Shown here: positions 1 to 8,063 of the stretch, in pieces | Layout: each line of letters starts with the position of its first letter | How positions within the stretch are numbered: the stretch's first letter is position 1 | NCBI GenBank assembly: GCA_003644265.1 | Contig: QNBX01000004.1 | Coordinates: forward strand, 1 to 64,000 | Reading direction: 5' to 3' | DNA from: Planctomycetota bacterium | GTDB lineage: Bacteria > Planctomycetota > B15-G4 | Length of the DNA: 64,000 nucleotides | Position numbers and translations under genes: made by a program | Notes under the pieces: model-generated | The model's input: only the letters and a program-made list of their open reading frames with translations | Database searches by the model: none | What the model was told of the DNA's origin: nothing

Positions 1-25
1 ACGGGTAGGTAATGCGTTCTGGTGT

Positions 26-101
<76 letters not shown>

Positions 102-164
102 CTTCTTTTCCTGGGTTGAGCGCGGGACCTGCCCAGGGCGGGCCGAGGCTGAGCGGCCCCAAAC

Positions 165-208
165 TGTGGTCCCCAGACGAGCCCTCTGGAGCCGCTCCGG
201 GGACCACA
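165..208. repeat. Perfect 10-bp inverted repeat (hairpin)
   Basis: TGTGGTCCCC at 165-174 is answered exactly by GGGGACCACA at 199-208, with a 24-base GC-rich spacer that can itself pair partly (GAGC/GCTC). It lies between tRNA-Lys and the TPR gene. No T-run follows, so it is not a classical intrinsic terminator; it may trim or end the tRNA transcript or form a leader structure. Function is not shown. Confidence 0.5.
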
Positions 209-342
209 CCGGGCGTCGACGCCCCCCGGCGAGCCACGACCGCGACACCCCTCATGGTCCCCGGGCGTTTAAGCTATGGGCGTGCAGGCACCGCCCGAGG
301 TGCCTGTCCCCTTCCATTCCCGCCGCATCGGACCCGGACGCC

Positions 343-1884
343 ATGCTCAGCGCTTCCCTGTTGCTCATCACCTTGGCCGTGCCGGTCGCGGCGCTGGACG
401 GCGACGTCCTCAGCCGGGCCCACGATCACGTGGTCCGCGGCCGCTTGGCCGACGCGTCGTTGCTGCTCAGCCAGGCCCTGCAGGATGGCGAGGGCGATGA
501 GGCCGCCGTGCGGCTGGCGCTGGCGGACGTGCACACACGCATGGGCCGCGCTGAGGCAGCCCTGACCACGCTCGAGTCGCTGGACACCCAGGACGCCGAC
601 GTGGCCCTGGCACTTGGACGCGCGTACGTGGCCCAGGCCGACGCCATGGCGGGCAAGGGCTACGGGCAGGAAGAACTCGACCTGGCCCTGGGCCGCGCCT
701 TCGAGCACCTGGAGGTGGCCCTGGCCAAGGGCCCGGGCCATGGCACCGCGGTCTGGGAGATGGGCCAGTTCCTGCTGTACCGGGACGGGCAGCGTGACGC
801 CGCGCTCGAGCTCGCCAACAGCACCCTGGCGCGCTTTCCGGACGACGGTGACGCGCTCATGCTGCGCGGCGCCGTAGGCAGCTACCTGTTCTGGGAGGCC
901 AGCGAGAACGGCGATATCGAAGCGGCCAACCAGGCCTGGGCCGACGCGGTCGACGATCTCGAGCGCGCCAACGAGCTGCTGCCCCGAGAGCGCCTGGAGC
1001 CCCTGGGTCAGCTGGTCTGGTTCTACGAGGCGCAGGACATCAGCGGCAAGGCCGTCGACGCCGCCAAGGCCATCGTCGAGCGCCAGCCCGAACCGGACTT
1101 CACGTTGCTCTACCGCCTGGCCAAGAAGTACCGCGAGAACGGCAGCTTCGAGGCCTCCGGCAAGGCCCTGGCCGTGATGGTGTCCATGAGCGCCCGCGAC
1201 CTGACCGAGCTGCTGCGCAACGAGCCCGACACCGACGCCGTGGCCGGCAGACTGGCGGGCTCGATCAGCCCCTACTACCAGCGCGGCGACAAGGCCACCT
1301 GCCGCCAGGTGCTGGAGGCCATCGTGGCGGCCGAGCCCCGCAACACGAAAGTGTGGGACAACTACGCCGTGCTGTGCCAGGAGACGTCGCGCTTCGACGA
1401 CGCCGTCAAGGCCTACGAGCAGCGCCTCGCGATCAGCGACGACGACCCACGCACCTACAACGACCTCGGCGCGCTGTACCAGTACTTCCTGCCACGTGAC
1501 GCCGACAAGGCCAAGGGCCTGTACGAGCAGTGCATCTCCCTGGCGGACCGGCAGCTGGCCATGCTCGACGCCTCGCCCGACGTGAAGGAGAACGCTGCGC
1601 AGGCCAAGGGCATCGCCCAGGACAACATGCGCGCGCTGGGATCCAACAGCGGCTCCGGCAAGGGCCTGCTCGACTCCATGGTCAGCGGCCTGCGCAGCCT
1701 GAATCTTCCCAAGCTGGGCGGGGATGGCTCCGAAGGCGAGGCGAGCGACGACTCCGAGGGCGACTCCGGGGACAACTCCGGGGACAACTCCGAGGGCGAC
1801 TCCGAGGGCGCAACAGTGGGCGACACCGATTCGGGCGACACCGCTTCGGGCGACGACTCCGAGGACGACAGCAGCGAAGGCTGA
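343..1884 (+). CDS. Secreted TPR-repeat protein with acidic Ser/Asp/Gly tail
   Basis: A 513-residue protein. The ATG at 343 is chosen because it opens a good signal peptide (MLSASLLLITLAVPVAA, cleavage near residue 17). The frame is open further upstream into the tRNA gene, but that stretch has no protein character. The body is helical with several tetratricopeptide-like units (for example ALALGRAYVAQ, VWDNYAVLCQETSRFDDAV and YNDLGALYQYF), so it probably scaffolds other proteins in the periplasm or outside the cell. The last 50 residues are almost only S, D, G and E. No enzymatic motif is visible. It is followed 75 bp later by aconitase, with no obvious functional link. Confidence 0.85.
   Translation: MLSASLLLITLAVPVAALDGDVLSRAHDHVVRGRLADASLLLSQALQDGEGDEAAVRLALADVHTRMGRAEAALTTLESLDTQDADVALALGRAYVAQADAMAGKGYGQEELDLALGRAFEHLEVALAKGPGHGTAVWEMGQFLLYRDGQRDAALELANSTLARFPDDGDALMLRGAVGSYLFWEASENGDIEAANQAWADAVDDLERANELLPRERLEPLGQLVWFYEAQDISGKAVDAAKAIVERQPEPDFTLLYRLAKKYRENGSFEASGKALAVMVSMSARDLTELLRNEPDTDAVAGRLAGSISPYYQRGDKATCRQVLEAIVAAEPRNTKVWDNYAVLCQETSRFDDAVKAYEQRLAISDDDPRTYNDLGALYQYFLPRDADKAKGLYEQCISLADRQLAMLDASPDVKENAAQAKGIAQDNMRALGSNSGSGKGLLDSMVSGLRSLNLPKLGGDGSEGEASDDSEGDSGDNSGDNSEGDSEGATVGDTDSGDTASGDDSEDDSSEG
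1732..1881 (+). repeat. Imperfect short tandem repeats coding an acidic tail
   Basis: Runs of GACTCCGAGGGC, GACTCCGGGGAC and GACAACTCCGGG-like units encode repeated SEGD/SGDN steps at the C-terminus of the TPR protein. The array is in frame and ends at the stop codon. Slippage at such repeats would change tail length without breaking the gene. Confidence 0.7.
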
Positions 1885-1959
1885 TCCCGCCGCTGGAGCG
1901 GCCACCTACCCGGCTGATATCCTGGCGCGCCCTCCGTCACCCGCGCCGAGATCACCGCC

Positions 1960-4218
1960 ATGTCGCAGCCCCAGGACCTCTACCCCCGCCTCGCCAGCCT
2001 GCACGCCAGCGTCCGTGAACGCCTGGGCCGCGGGCTCACCCTGGCCGAGAAGATCCTCTACGCGCACCTGGCCGACGGCGGCGCCAGCGACCCCGCGCGG
2101 GGGCAGTCCTACGTCGACCTGACGCCCGACCGGGTGGCCCTGCAGGACGCCACGGCGCAGATGGCCCTGCTGCAGTTCTCGCTCACGGGGCGCGACCAGG
2201 TGGCCGTGCCCACCACCGTGCACTGCGATCACCTGATCCGCGCGCACCAGGGCGCCGCCGAAGACCTGAGCGTGGCCAACCACGAGAACCACGAGGTCTA
2301 CGAGTTCCTCAAGACCGCCGCGGCGCGCTACGGCGCGGGCTTCTGGGAGCCAGGCGCCGGCATCATCCACCAGGTGGTGCTGGAGAACTACGCCTTCCCC
2401 GGCGGGCTCATGATCGGCACCGACAGCCACACCCCCAACGCGGGCGGCCTGGGCATGCTGGCCATCGGGGTCGGCGGCGCCGACGCCATGGAGGTCATGG
2501 CCGACCTGCCCTTCGGCCTGCGCTGGCCCAAGCTGATCGGCGTGCACCTGACGGGATCGCTGGACGGCTGGAGCTCGGCCAAGGACGTGATCCTCAAGGT
2601 GCTTGAGCAGCTCACCGTCAAGGGCGGCACCGGCGCCATCGTCGAGTACTTCGGCGAGGGCACGGCGTCGCTCTCGGCCACGGGCAAGGCCACCATCTGC
2701 AACATGGGCGCAGAGCACGGCGCCACCACCTCGGTCTTCCCCTACGACGAGGCCATGGGGCGCTATCTGCGCGCCACGCGCCGCGGCGACGTGGCCGACC
2801 TGGCGGACGCACACGCCGCCGAGCTGCGCGCCGACGACGCGGTGCTGGCCCACCCCGCCCAGCACTACGACGAGGTGCTCGAGATCGACCTGTCGGCGCT
2901 GGTGCCCTTGATCGTGGGCCCGCACACGCCGGACCGCGTGCGTCCCCTGGCCGACCTGGGCGCCGAGGCCACCCGAGAGGGCTGGCCGCTGGAGCTGGGC
3001 GCGGCGCTGATCGGCTCGTGCACCAACAGCAGCTACGAGGACATGGAGCGCGCCGCGTCGGTGGCGCGCCAGGCGGCCGAGCAGGGGCTGACGTCCAAGG
3101 TGCCGCTGATGGTCTCACCCGGCAGCAACACCATCGACGACACCATCCGCCGCGACGGCCAGATGCAGGCGCTGCAGTCCATCGGCGCCACGGTGCTGGC
3201 CAACGCCTGCGGCCCGTGCATCGGGCAGTGGCAGCGCGAGGGCGTCAGCAAGGGCGAGGCCAACTCCATCGTGACCTCGTTCAACCGCAACTTCAGCGGG
3301 CGCAACGACGCCAACACGGCCACCTGCGCGTTCATCACCAGCCCCGAGGCGGTGATCGCCCTGGCGCTCGCCGGGCGCCTCGACTTCGACCCGCGCAACG
3401 ACAGCATCACCACCAGCGACGGCAACGAGGTCAGGCTCTCGCCGCCGTCGGGCGACGAGCTGCCCAGCGCCGGCTTCGTGCAGGGAGATCGAGGCTACGT
3501 GGCGCCCCCCGCCGACGGCACAGGCATCGAGCTGGCCGTGGCGCCCGGCTCCAAGCGGCTCCAGCTACTGACGCCCTTCGAGCCCACCTCGGCCGAGCAG
3601 TTCCGCTCCCTCCCGGTGCTGATCAAGGTCTCCGGCAAGTGCACCACCGACCACATCTCGGCGGCCGGTCCCTGGCTGCGCTTCCGCGGGCACCTGCAGA
3701 ACATCTCGGACAACATGCTGCTGGGCGCCCACAACGCCTTCACCGGCGAGACCGGCAAGGGCAAGGACCTGCTCAGCGGTGAGTCCGGCGTGGTGCTGCC
3801 CGAGCTGGCCAAGCGCTACAAGGCGGCCGGGCAGGGCTGGATCGTGGTGGGCGACGGCAACTACGGCGAAGGCAGCTCGCGCGAGCACGCCGCCATGTGT
3901 CCGCGCTTCCTGGGCGCCCGGGCCGTGCTGGTGCGCAGCTTCGCGCGCATCCATGAGACCAACCTCAAGAAGCAGGGCGTGCTGCCGCTCACCTTCGTCG
4001 ACCCGTCCAGCTGGGAGCGGGTGCGCGAGGACGACCGCGTCAGCATCGAGGGCATCGACGAGCTGGCCCCCGGGCAGGACCTCACGCTGGTGCTCGAACA
4101 CGCCGACGGCAGCAGCGAGTCGTTTGCGGCGCGGCACAGCATGAACCCGCTGCAGATCGAGTGGTTCCGTGCGGGCTCGGCGCTGAACCACCTGCGCCGC
4201 GGCGACCTGGCGCTCTGA
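1960..4218 (+). CDS. acn: Aconitate hydratase, mitochondrial-type
   Basis: Interconverts citrate and isocitrate through cis-aconitate in the TCA cycle. At 752 residues it matches the mitochondrial-type family (about 750-780) rather than bacterial AcnA (about 890) or AcnB (about 865). The [4Fe-4S] ligands are visible: Cys in [11 protein letters not shown] near residue 350 and the CxxC of [10 protein letters not shown] near 415. The C-terminal swivel domain begins after residue 540 and has the substrate-binding [10 protein letters not shown] loop near 640. The ATG start directly precedes a typical helical N-terminus. It sits alone between a TPR protein and an envelope lipoprotein. A weak TATCCT hexamer lies about 40 bases upstream. 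Confidence 0.96.
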   Translation: MSQPQDLYPRLASLHASVRERLGRGLTLAEKILYAHLADGGASDPARGQSYVDLTPDRVALQDATAQMALLQFSLTGRDQVAVPTTVHCDHLIRAHQGAAEDLSVANHENHEVYEFLKTAAARYGAGFWEPGAGIIHQVVLENYAFPGGLMIGTDSHTPNAGGLGMLAIGVGGADAMEVMADLPFGLRWPKLIGVHLTGSLDGWSSAKDVILKVLEQLTVKGGTGAIVEYFGEGTASLSATGKATICNMGAEHGATTSVFPYDEAMGRYLRATRRGDVADLADAHAAELRADDAVLAHPAQHYDEVLEIDLSALVPLIVGPHTPDRVRPLADLGAEATREGWPLELGAALIGSCTNSSYEDMERAASVARQAAEQGLTSKVPLMVSPGSNTIDDTIRRDGQMQALQSIGATVLANACGPCIGQWQREGVSKGEANSIVTSFNRNFSGRNDANTATCAFITSPEAVIALALAGRLDFDPRNDSITTSDGNEVRLSPPSGDELPSAGFVQGDRGYVAPPADGTGIELAVAPGSKRLQLLTPFEPTSAEQFRSLPVLIKVSGKCTTDHISAAGPWLRFRGHLQNISDNMLLGAHNAFTGETGKGKDLLSGESGVVLPELAKRYKAAGQGWIVVGDGNYGEGSSREHAAMCPRFLGARAVLVRSFARIHETNLKKQGVLPLTFVDPSSWERVREDDRVSIEGIDELAPGQDLTLVLEHADGSSESFAARHSMNPLQIEWFRAGSALNHLRRGDLAL

Positions 4219-4298
4219 ACCCCGCAGCGCGGCCGCCACCGATCACCCGACATGACCTCGAACTCCAGCCGGCCTCGCGCCGCGACGAAGGCCACACG

Positions 4299-6260
4299 AT
4301 GAGCGCCGAGACCTCCTCGCGGACATGCGCGCCCGCGCGCGGGCTGCTCGCGCTGCTGCTGCTGCTGCTGGTCCAGTGGCTGGGCGGCTGCAGCAGCATC
4401 GAGACCCAGCACCGAGACTGGTCCGAGTACGACGGCCCCGGCGCCGAGTGGTTCCAACTGGAGGAGCCCGAGTTCTTCGACCCCATGGCCGACGACGCCG
4501 AGCCCTTCAACCGCAGCATGTTCGCGTTCAACGACGGCTTCATGCGCTACGTCATCTCGCCCCTGGGCCGCGGCTGGCGCTTTGTGTTCCGGCAGCCGGT
4601 GCGCGACGCCTTTTCGCGCTTCGGCACCAACCTGCAGTACCCCGTGCGCGCCGTGAACAACGCCGTGCAGGGCGAGGGCGGCGCCACCGGCCGCGAGAGC
4701 GCTCGCTTCCTGATCAACCTCACCGTGGGTCTGCTGGGCTTCTTCGATCCGGCCACACCCATGGGCGTGGCCGCCGCGCCCAACGACACCGGCCGCAGCC
4801 TGACCAACGCCGGCTGGGAGCAGCCGCGCTTCCTGACCCTGCCGGGCGTGGGTCCCTCCAGCACCCGCGACGGCGTGGGCTGGGTCGGCGACTCGGCGCT
4901 CTCGATCGAGTTCTGGCTCTGGCCCGTGGGTTTCTTCACCCGCTTCAACGAGCTGGCGGGCTCGGTGGAGAACTACAAGCGCCTGGTGGACCAGCGCTAC
5001 GACGCCTACGAGCTCACGCGCTACGCCTGGTCGATCATGCGCCTGAAGCAGGTGGTCGACATGAGTTACGACGACGCCGACCCCGGCGCCGCGCGGGAGA
5101 CGCTCAACGCCATTTTCCTGGGGTCTGATGACCCCGGCTTTCTCGGTCGCACCACGGTGCATGAGCCGCAGCTGCCCGGACGCCCCGAGCCCCTGCCGTA
5201 CAACCTCTGGCTGCAACCGGACCCGGCGCCGCTGGTGTTCGTGGTCCCCGGCCTGGGCAGCCACCGCAGCAACGACACGGCGGTGGCCCTGGCCGAGCTC
5301 TTCCACGGGCGGGGCTGGTCCGTGGTGTCCATCAGCAGCACGATGCACCCTGAGTTCATGCGTGGTGCCGGCAGCCACTCGCTGCCGGGCTACAGCCCGC
5401 TGGACGCCGCCGATCTGCGCGCAGCGCTGGCCGCCATCAACCGCGACCTGGCCACGCGCCACCCCGACGCGGTCACGAGCCGCGCGCTGGTGGGCGTCTC
5501 CATGGGCGCATTCCACACCATGCTGGTCGCTGCGGGTGTGGGCGCCCGCGACGACGGGCTGCAGCTCGACGGCTACCTGGCCCTGGAGACGCCGGTCGAC
5601 CTGCTCTACGGCGTCGAACTGCTCGACGGCTTCTACCGCGCCCCGATGCAGCTCGCCGCCGACGAGCGCGAAGAGAAGATCAACAACGTGCTCCAGAAGG
5701 TCGCGCACCTGCTGCTTCACGATCAGCCGGAGGCCGACAGAGAGCTGCCCTTCAGCGAATGGGAGGCGGAGTACCTGATCGGCGTCGCCTTCCGCTTGAC
5801 GCTGGTCTCGGTCATCTTCGACAGCCAGCTGCGCGACGACCGCGGGGTGCTGCTCACGCCCATCGAGGAGCGCGAGCGCGGCGCCGCCTATCGCGAGATC
5901 GTGCGCTACTCATTCATGGAGTACGTCTTCGCCTGGCTAATTCCGTCGCTGCTGGAACGTGACGACCTCGAGCTCCAGAGCCCGGACGAGATCTTCGAAC
6001 TCAGCCGACTGCAGCACTGGGGCGAGCAGCTGGCCGCCAACCCCGACGTGCGCGTGATCGCCAACGAGAATGACTTCCTGACCAACGAGGCGCACCAGCT
6101 CTGGCTGCAGCAGACGCTAGGCCCCGAGCGTGTCATCCTGCGCCCCATGGGCGGTCACCTGGGCAACCTCTCGAAGCCCGAAGTGCAGGCGGAAATCGTG
6201 GACGTGTTGGCTGAACTGCTGGGCGAGCGGCGTGGCGCCGGCGGGTCGAGCGGCCCCTGA
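4299..6260 (+). CDS. MlaA (VacJ)-like lipoprotein fused to an alpha/beta hydrolase
   Basis: A 653-residue lipoprotein; the ATG at 4299 opens a Leu-rich signal ending in the lipobox LGGC (Cys near residue 32). Residues about 60-250 are MlaA-like: EPFNRSMFAFNDGFMRY, RFLINLTVGLLGFFDPATPM and LPGVGPSSTRDGVG match the family's conserved blocks. MlaA is the outer-membrane ring that removes misplaced phospholipids and passes them to MlaC. Residues about 305-640 form a separate alpha/beta-hydrolase domain: LVFVVPGLGSH strand, nucleophile elbow GVSMG with Ser near 402, a likely acid in NENDFL near 590 and His in MGGHLG near 620. Classical MlaA (about 250 residues) has no such domain. I infer coupling of lipid capture to lipid or ester cleavage. 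No other mla gene lies in the window. Confidence 0.88.
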   Translation: MSAETSSRTCAPARGLLALLLLLLVQWLGGCSSIETQHRDWSEYDGPGAEWFQLEEPEFFDPMADDAEPFNRSMFAFNDGFMRYVISPLGRGWRFVFRQPVRDAFSRFGTNLQYPVRAVNNAVQGEGGATGRESARFLINLTVGLLGFFDPATPMGVAAAPNDTGRSLTNAGWEQPRFLTLPGVGPSSTRDGVGWVGDSALSIEFWLWPVGFFTRFNELAGSVENYKRLVDQRYDAYELTRYAWSIMRLKQVVDMSYDDADPGAARETLNAIFLGSDDPGFLGRTTVHEPQLPGRPEPLPYNLWLQPDPAPLVFVVPGLGSHRSNDTAVALAELFHGRGWSVVSISSTMHPEFMRGAGSHSLPGYSPLDAADLRAALAAINRDLATRHPDAVTSRALVGVSMGAFHTMLVAAGVGARDDGLQLDGYLALETPVDLLYGVELLDGFYRAPMQLAADEREEKINNVLQKVAHLLLHDQPEADRELPFSEWEAEYLIGVAFRLTLVSVIFDSQLRDDRGVLLTPIEERERGAAYREIVRYSFMEYVFAWLIPSLLERDDLELQSPDEIFELSRLQHWGEQLAANPDVRVIANENDFLTNEAHQLWLQQTLGPERVILRPMGGHLGNLSKPEVQAEIVDVLAELLGERRGAGGSSGP

Positions 6261-6494
6261 GGCTCGCGTCGAGAGGACCTGACCGTCAGCCCCCAGGCCC
6301 TCGACCCCGCCGCCACCAACTCGGCCAGCTTCCGGCGGGTCGTCAGCGCCGTCCTGGCGTTGCCATGCAGCTTCTTCCGGCCCAGCTCCCTTGGTCGCGA
6401 GGTCGGCAAGCAACCCCATGATCACGGGGAGTCCCGGATGAACAATGTGCTTGGACGGCACAGCTAGCAGCCGCCGTGCGCTTCGTCGCGGGCG

Positions 6495-8063
6495 CTAGCC
6501 GCCGTCGCCGTCGCTGCCGTCGCTGCCGTCGCTGCCGTCGCTGCCGTCGAGTTCCTCGGTGCTCGGCATGGGCGCGTCTGAGAGATCCCAGGGCCGGCTC
6601 AAGGCGCGCGGCGGGAGCGAGGTGTAGCCGCTGGCGGCCAGCCGGGATCGCGCGCTGGCGGAGAGCGGCGCGTGCTCGCTCCAGCCCAACGGATCGGCGG
6701 CACGTAGCCACGCCATGGCCCGCTCCGAGAGCCGGCGCAGGGCCAGGTCGTCAGCCGGCCCCAGGGCCTGGTCGCCCAGGTCGCGCACGGCCAGGGGATC
6801 CGCGCCCAGGTCATACAGTTCGCGCTCACCGCGCTCCCGTCGCTCATGGACCCACGGCGGCTGACGCCGCCGGAGCGAGAGCAGCAGCAGGTGCCGGCCA
6901 TCCTGGATGGCCATCGACAGACCGCCCACGTCCACCGCGAAGACGTCGCCTCTCGCGTCGGCACCCCGGAGCAGCGAGGTCCCTGGCAGCGGCAGCTCGC
7001 TCCCGCCCGCGAGGTCCAGCAGGGTGCGCCCCAAATCGACGCTGCTCACCGGCCGCGCCTCGCGCAGCCCCACCGGGACGCCTGGCCCCGCCAACAGCAA
7101 CGGCACCCCCAGCGACCCGGGGTAGCAGCCCAGGCGCCGGAACCACAGGCCGTGCTCCCCCAGCAGCAGACCCGTGACGCCCACGAAGGCTCGCGTCCCG
7201 GCGGACACCCGGGGCAGGGCCAGCAGCTGGCCCAGCGCCGCGTCCAGCTCTGTCAGGCAGGCCTTGTAGCGGGCGCGAGGCCAGGCCAGATCGTCGACGC
7301 CGCGCAGCTCGGGCGGGAGCAGCCCAGCGGGCAGCTTGACCGGGCGCAGGCCGGGGTGGCGCGGGTCGTCCGCGGCGTCGTAGTAGCGCGCCAGCACCGA
7401 GGCCGCGGGGGCGTGGGGCCAGCTGCCGTCACTCAGGTGCAGCCAGAGAAACACGCGTCGTGCGCTGCGGGCCTCCAGGGCGGCGCGGCCCAGGTGCAGC
7501 ACCTCCGCGGCGGGCAGGCGCACGCCGCCGGTGCCTCCCAGCACCTCGGCGAAGCCGTGGGTCAGCCCGGCCTCCCGAGCCGAATCCGCGTCGGCCAGGA
7601 CCGCCACCGTGTCGTAACCAGCCGCGGCCAGGGCGGCGCTGAGCCGCGGTGCGGAGGCAGCCAGGCGGGCTCCGTGATCCAGCAGACCCGTGTCCCGCGC
7701 CGAGCGCCCCGTGTGCAGCGAGGCCAGCGCTGCCACCGGCAGGGTCGACGCCGACCAGGCGCGGGTGAACAGCATGCCGTCGCGAGCCCAGCGGTCGAGC
7801 TGCGGCGTGTCGATGTCCACGCCCGCGAAGGCCTGGCCCAGGTGATCGGCGCGGTGGTCGGCGCTGGTCACCAGCAGCACCACGTGGTCGCTGGCCAATG
7901 TGTCCGGCGACGACACGGCGCCCGACGGAGGCACCGCCGCGATGGCTGCTGCGCACGCCGGGCCGAGCATGGGGCCGACGGCCGGGTCGGGCATGGGTCC
8001 GGGTGCCAGGCTGGACGTCGCCAGCGCCAGGAGCAGGACCCAGGCCGACGAGAGCAAGCTCAC
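6495..8063 (-). CDS. Sulfatase-fold protein with degenerate active site
   Basis: A 522-residue secreted protein, third in a run of three overlapping paralogues. The GTG start at 8063 overlaps the stop of the gene before it as GTGA and opens a signal peptide (VSLLSSAWVLLLALATSS). It has the alkaline-phosphatase superfamily layout but most metal ligands are altered: VTSADHRADHLG replaces ITSDTHRADHLG, the nucleophile block reads STLPVAALASLHTG with Thr near residue 106, HLSDGSWPH replaces HLFDAHxPY, and TGLLLGEHG replaces the DHGE block. It also lacks the long N-terminal beta domain of its two neighbours. It ends in a GSD-repeat tail. It is likely a non-catalytic or re-purposed paralogue, perhaps binding substrate or partnering the other two. 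Confidence 0.82.
   Translation of the reverse strand: MSLLSSAWVLLLALATSSLAPGPMPDPAVGPMLGPACAAAIAAVPPSGAVSSPDTLASDHVVLLVTSADHRADHLGQAFAGVDIDTPQLDRWARDGMLFTRAWSASTLPVAALASLHTGRSARDTGLLDHGARLAASAPRLSAALAAAGYDTVAVLADADSAREAGLTHGFAEVLGGTGGVRLPAAEVLHLGRAALEARSARRVFLWLHLSDGSWPHAPAASVLARYYDAADDPRHPGLRPVKLPAGLLPPELRGVDDLAWPRARYKACLTELDAALGQLLALPRVSAGTRAFVGVTGLLLGEHGLWFRRLGCYPGSLGVPLLLAGPGVPVGLREARPVSSVDLGRTLLDLAGGSELPLPGTSLLRGADARGDVFAVDVGGLSMAIQDGRHLLLLSLRRRQPPWVHERRERGERELYDLGADPLAVRDLGDQALGPADDLALRRLSERAMAWLRAADPLGWSEHAPLSASARSRLAASGYTSLPPRALSRPWDLSDAPMPSTEELDGSDGSDGSDGSDGDGG
6514..6549. repeat. Four perfect copies of a 9-bp tandem repeat
   Basis: CTGCCGTCG is repeated four times without change, flanked by degenerate copies. 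On the minus strand it encodes the GSD-repeat tail of the degenerate sulfatase-fold protein. It is a likely slippage site that varies tail length by three residues per unit. Confidence 0.85.

Noticed and set aside
274..1905. Long minus-strand frame opposite the TPR gene
   Set aside because: Shadow frame caused by high GC in the third codon position; its product is Val/Gly/Gln/His-rich without any family pattern. The same applies to the other long antisense frames, for example opposite aconitase, the ASPIC gene, dxs and the ClC gene.
6261..6494. Possible small gene in the convergent gap after the MlaA fusion
   Set aside because: The only frame runs antisense into the MlaA-hydrolase gene and lacks protein features. 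A CCCC/GGGG palindrome near 6415-6430 is too short to call a terminator.
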